6,545 bases of DNA from Zetaproteobacteria bacterium (GTDB taxonomy: Bacteria; Pseudomonadota; Zetaproteobacteria; Mariprofundales; Mariprofundaceae): assembly GCA_021545665.1 (NCBI GenBank), contig JAJRTX010000210.1:1-6545 (forward strand), in the 5' to 3' direction. Below, one piece after another: positions 6,229 through 6,545 of the stretch (the stretch's first letter is position 1; each line of letters opens with the position of its first letter). Under the pieces are notes generated by a model. That model was given only the letters and a program-made list of their open reading frames with translations. It did not search any database and had not been told where the DNA came from. The translations under genes and the position numbers were made by a program.

Positions 6229-6545
6229 CTATCCACCACTGTCTGTCGGTGCGGCAACAGGCGGGTCGGAAAGTTGCGGCGGCTGATTTCCCTGCTGCCA
6301 CAGTCGATAGATTTTATCACTCCATAAATTCTGGAACCATGCGATAGCCGCCAGCTGTTCTTCTTCACTCAACTGACCTTCAAAGCCCGGCATCTTGCCG
6401 TCGTAGAGCACGCCGCCCTTCTGAATGATTTCTATGAGTAATGGTAAAGAGTGATGCCATGCATGCGCTGTACCATTGAGTGGCGGCGACGGCAGCGATC
6501 CATCCGGCTGGCGTCTCTGCCAGTCTGCAACCAGCCCCTGTGCCC
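6229..6545 (-). CDS. Class I cytochrome c, C-terminal part (runs off right edge)
   Basis: The frame is open from the right edge to TAG at 6229-6231, giving the last 104 residues. Recognisable features are PDGSLPSPPLNGTAHAWHH, then DGKMPGF, whose Met is the likely axial heme ligand, then the closing helix LSEEEQLAAIAWFQNLW, the standard end of a class I cytochrome c fold. The CxxCH heme-attachment site must lie upstream, outside the window. After the fold comes IYRLWQQG and a Pro-rich tail. Such proteins are periplasmic or membrane-anchored electron carriers. The cytochrome b gene starts 4 nt after the stop codon, so the two are probably co-translated partners. A GTG at 6411 inside this frame is not a real start. 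Confidence 0.88.
   Translation of the reverse strand, partial: AQGLVADWQRRQPDGSLPSPPLNGTAHAWHHSLPLLIEIIQKGGVLYDGKMPGFEGQLSEEEQLAAIAWFQNLWSDKIYRLWQQGNQPPQLSDPPVAAPTDSGG

Overview
The window looks like a heavy-metal (mainly copper) handling island on a bacterial chromosome or plasmid, probably from a Pseudomonadota lineage (gamma-, beta- or zeta-like). That placement rests on family content only: a c-type/b-type cytochrome pair, a P1B-1 copper ATPase with YHS and heavy-metal-binding N-terminal domains, and a CBS-pair protein of the type found next to such ATPases. Species cannot be named from the sequence. Every gene I can support reads on the minus strand, so the transcriptional order runs from position 6545 down to 1.

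Upstream block (6545-5622): the C-terminal end of a class I cytochrome c, then a four-helix b561-type cytochrome b that starts 4 nt after the cytochrome c stop codon. This looks like a two-gene electron-transfer unit. An 81-nt gap with a perfect 9-bp inverted repeat follows.

Central block (5540-1884): a small exported Met/His-rich protein built from 33-residue tandem repeats with a very strong Shine-Dalgarno, then a 130-nt spacer with a weak terminator-like hairpin and repeated CTTG half-sites, then a Cu(+)-exporting ATPase (850 aa from the SD-supported ATG). The ATPase is followed 2 nt later by a CBS-pair protein carrying a four-cysteine cluster. The simplest reading is that the ATPase expels Cu(I), the Met-rich protein binds it outside the inner membrane, and the CBS protein has an unknown sensing or regulatory role.

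Decayed block (1773-1118): two gene remnants. The first is an isoprenylcysteine-methyltransferase-like membrane protein with an in-frame stop near its start, a large internal deletion and a lost C-terminus. The second is the N-terminal third of a hydroxymethylbilane synthase (hemC) with altered active-site residues. This part is clearly more AT-rich than the ATPase gene.

Downstream block (1108-1): an apparently intact ZIP-family metal transporter, then the start of an unrecognised gene with a good ribosome-binding site that runs off the left edge. No RNA genes, CRISPR array, transposase or integrase is visible. The most novel elements are the MxxxxHxxxMxxMxHP repeat protein and the Cys-cluster CBS protein coupled to the copper ATPase.
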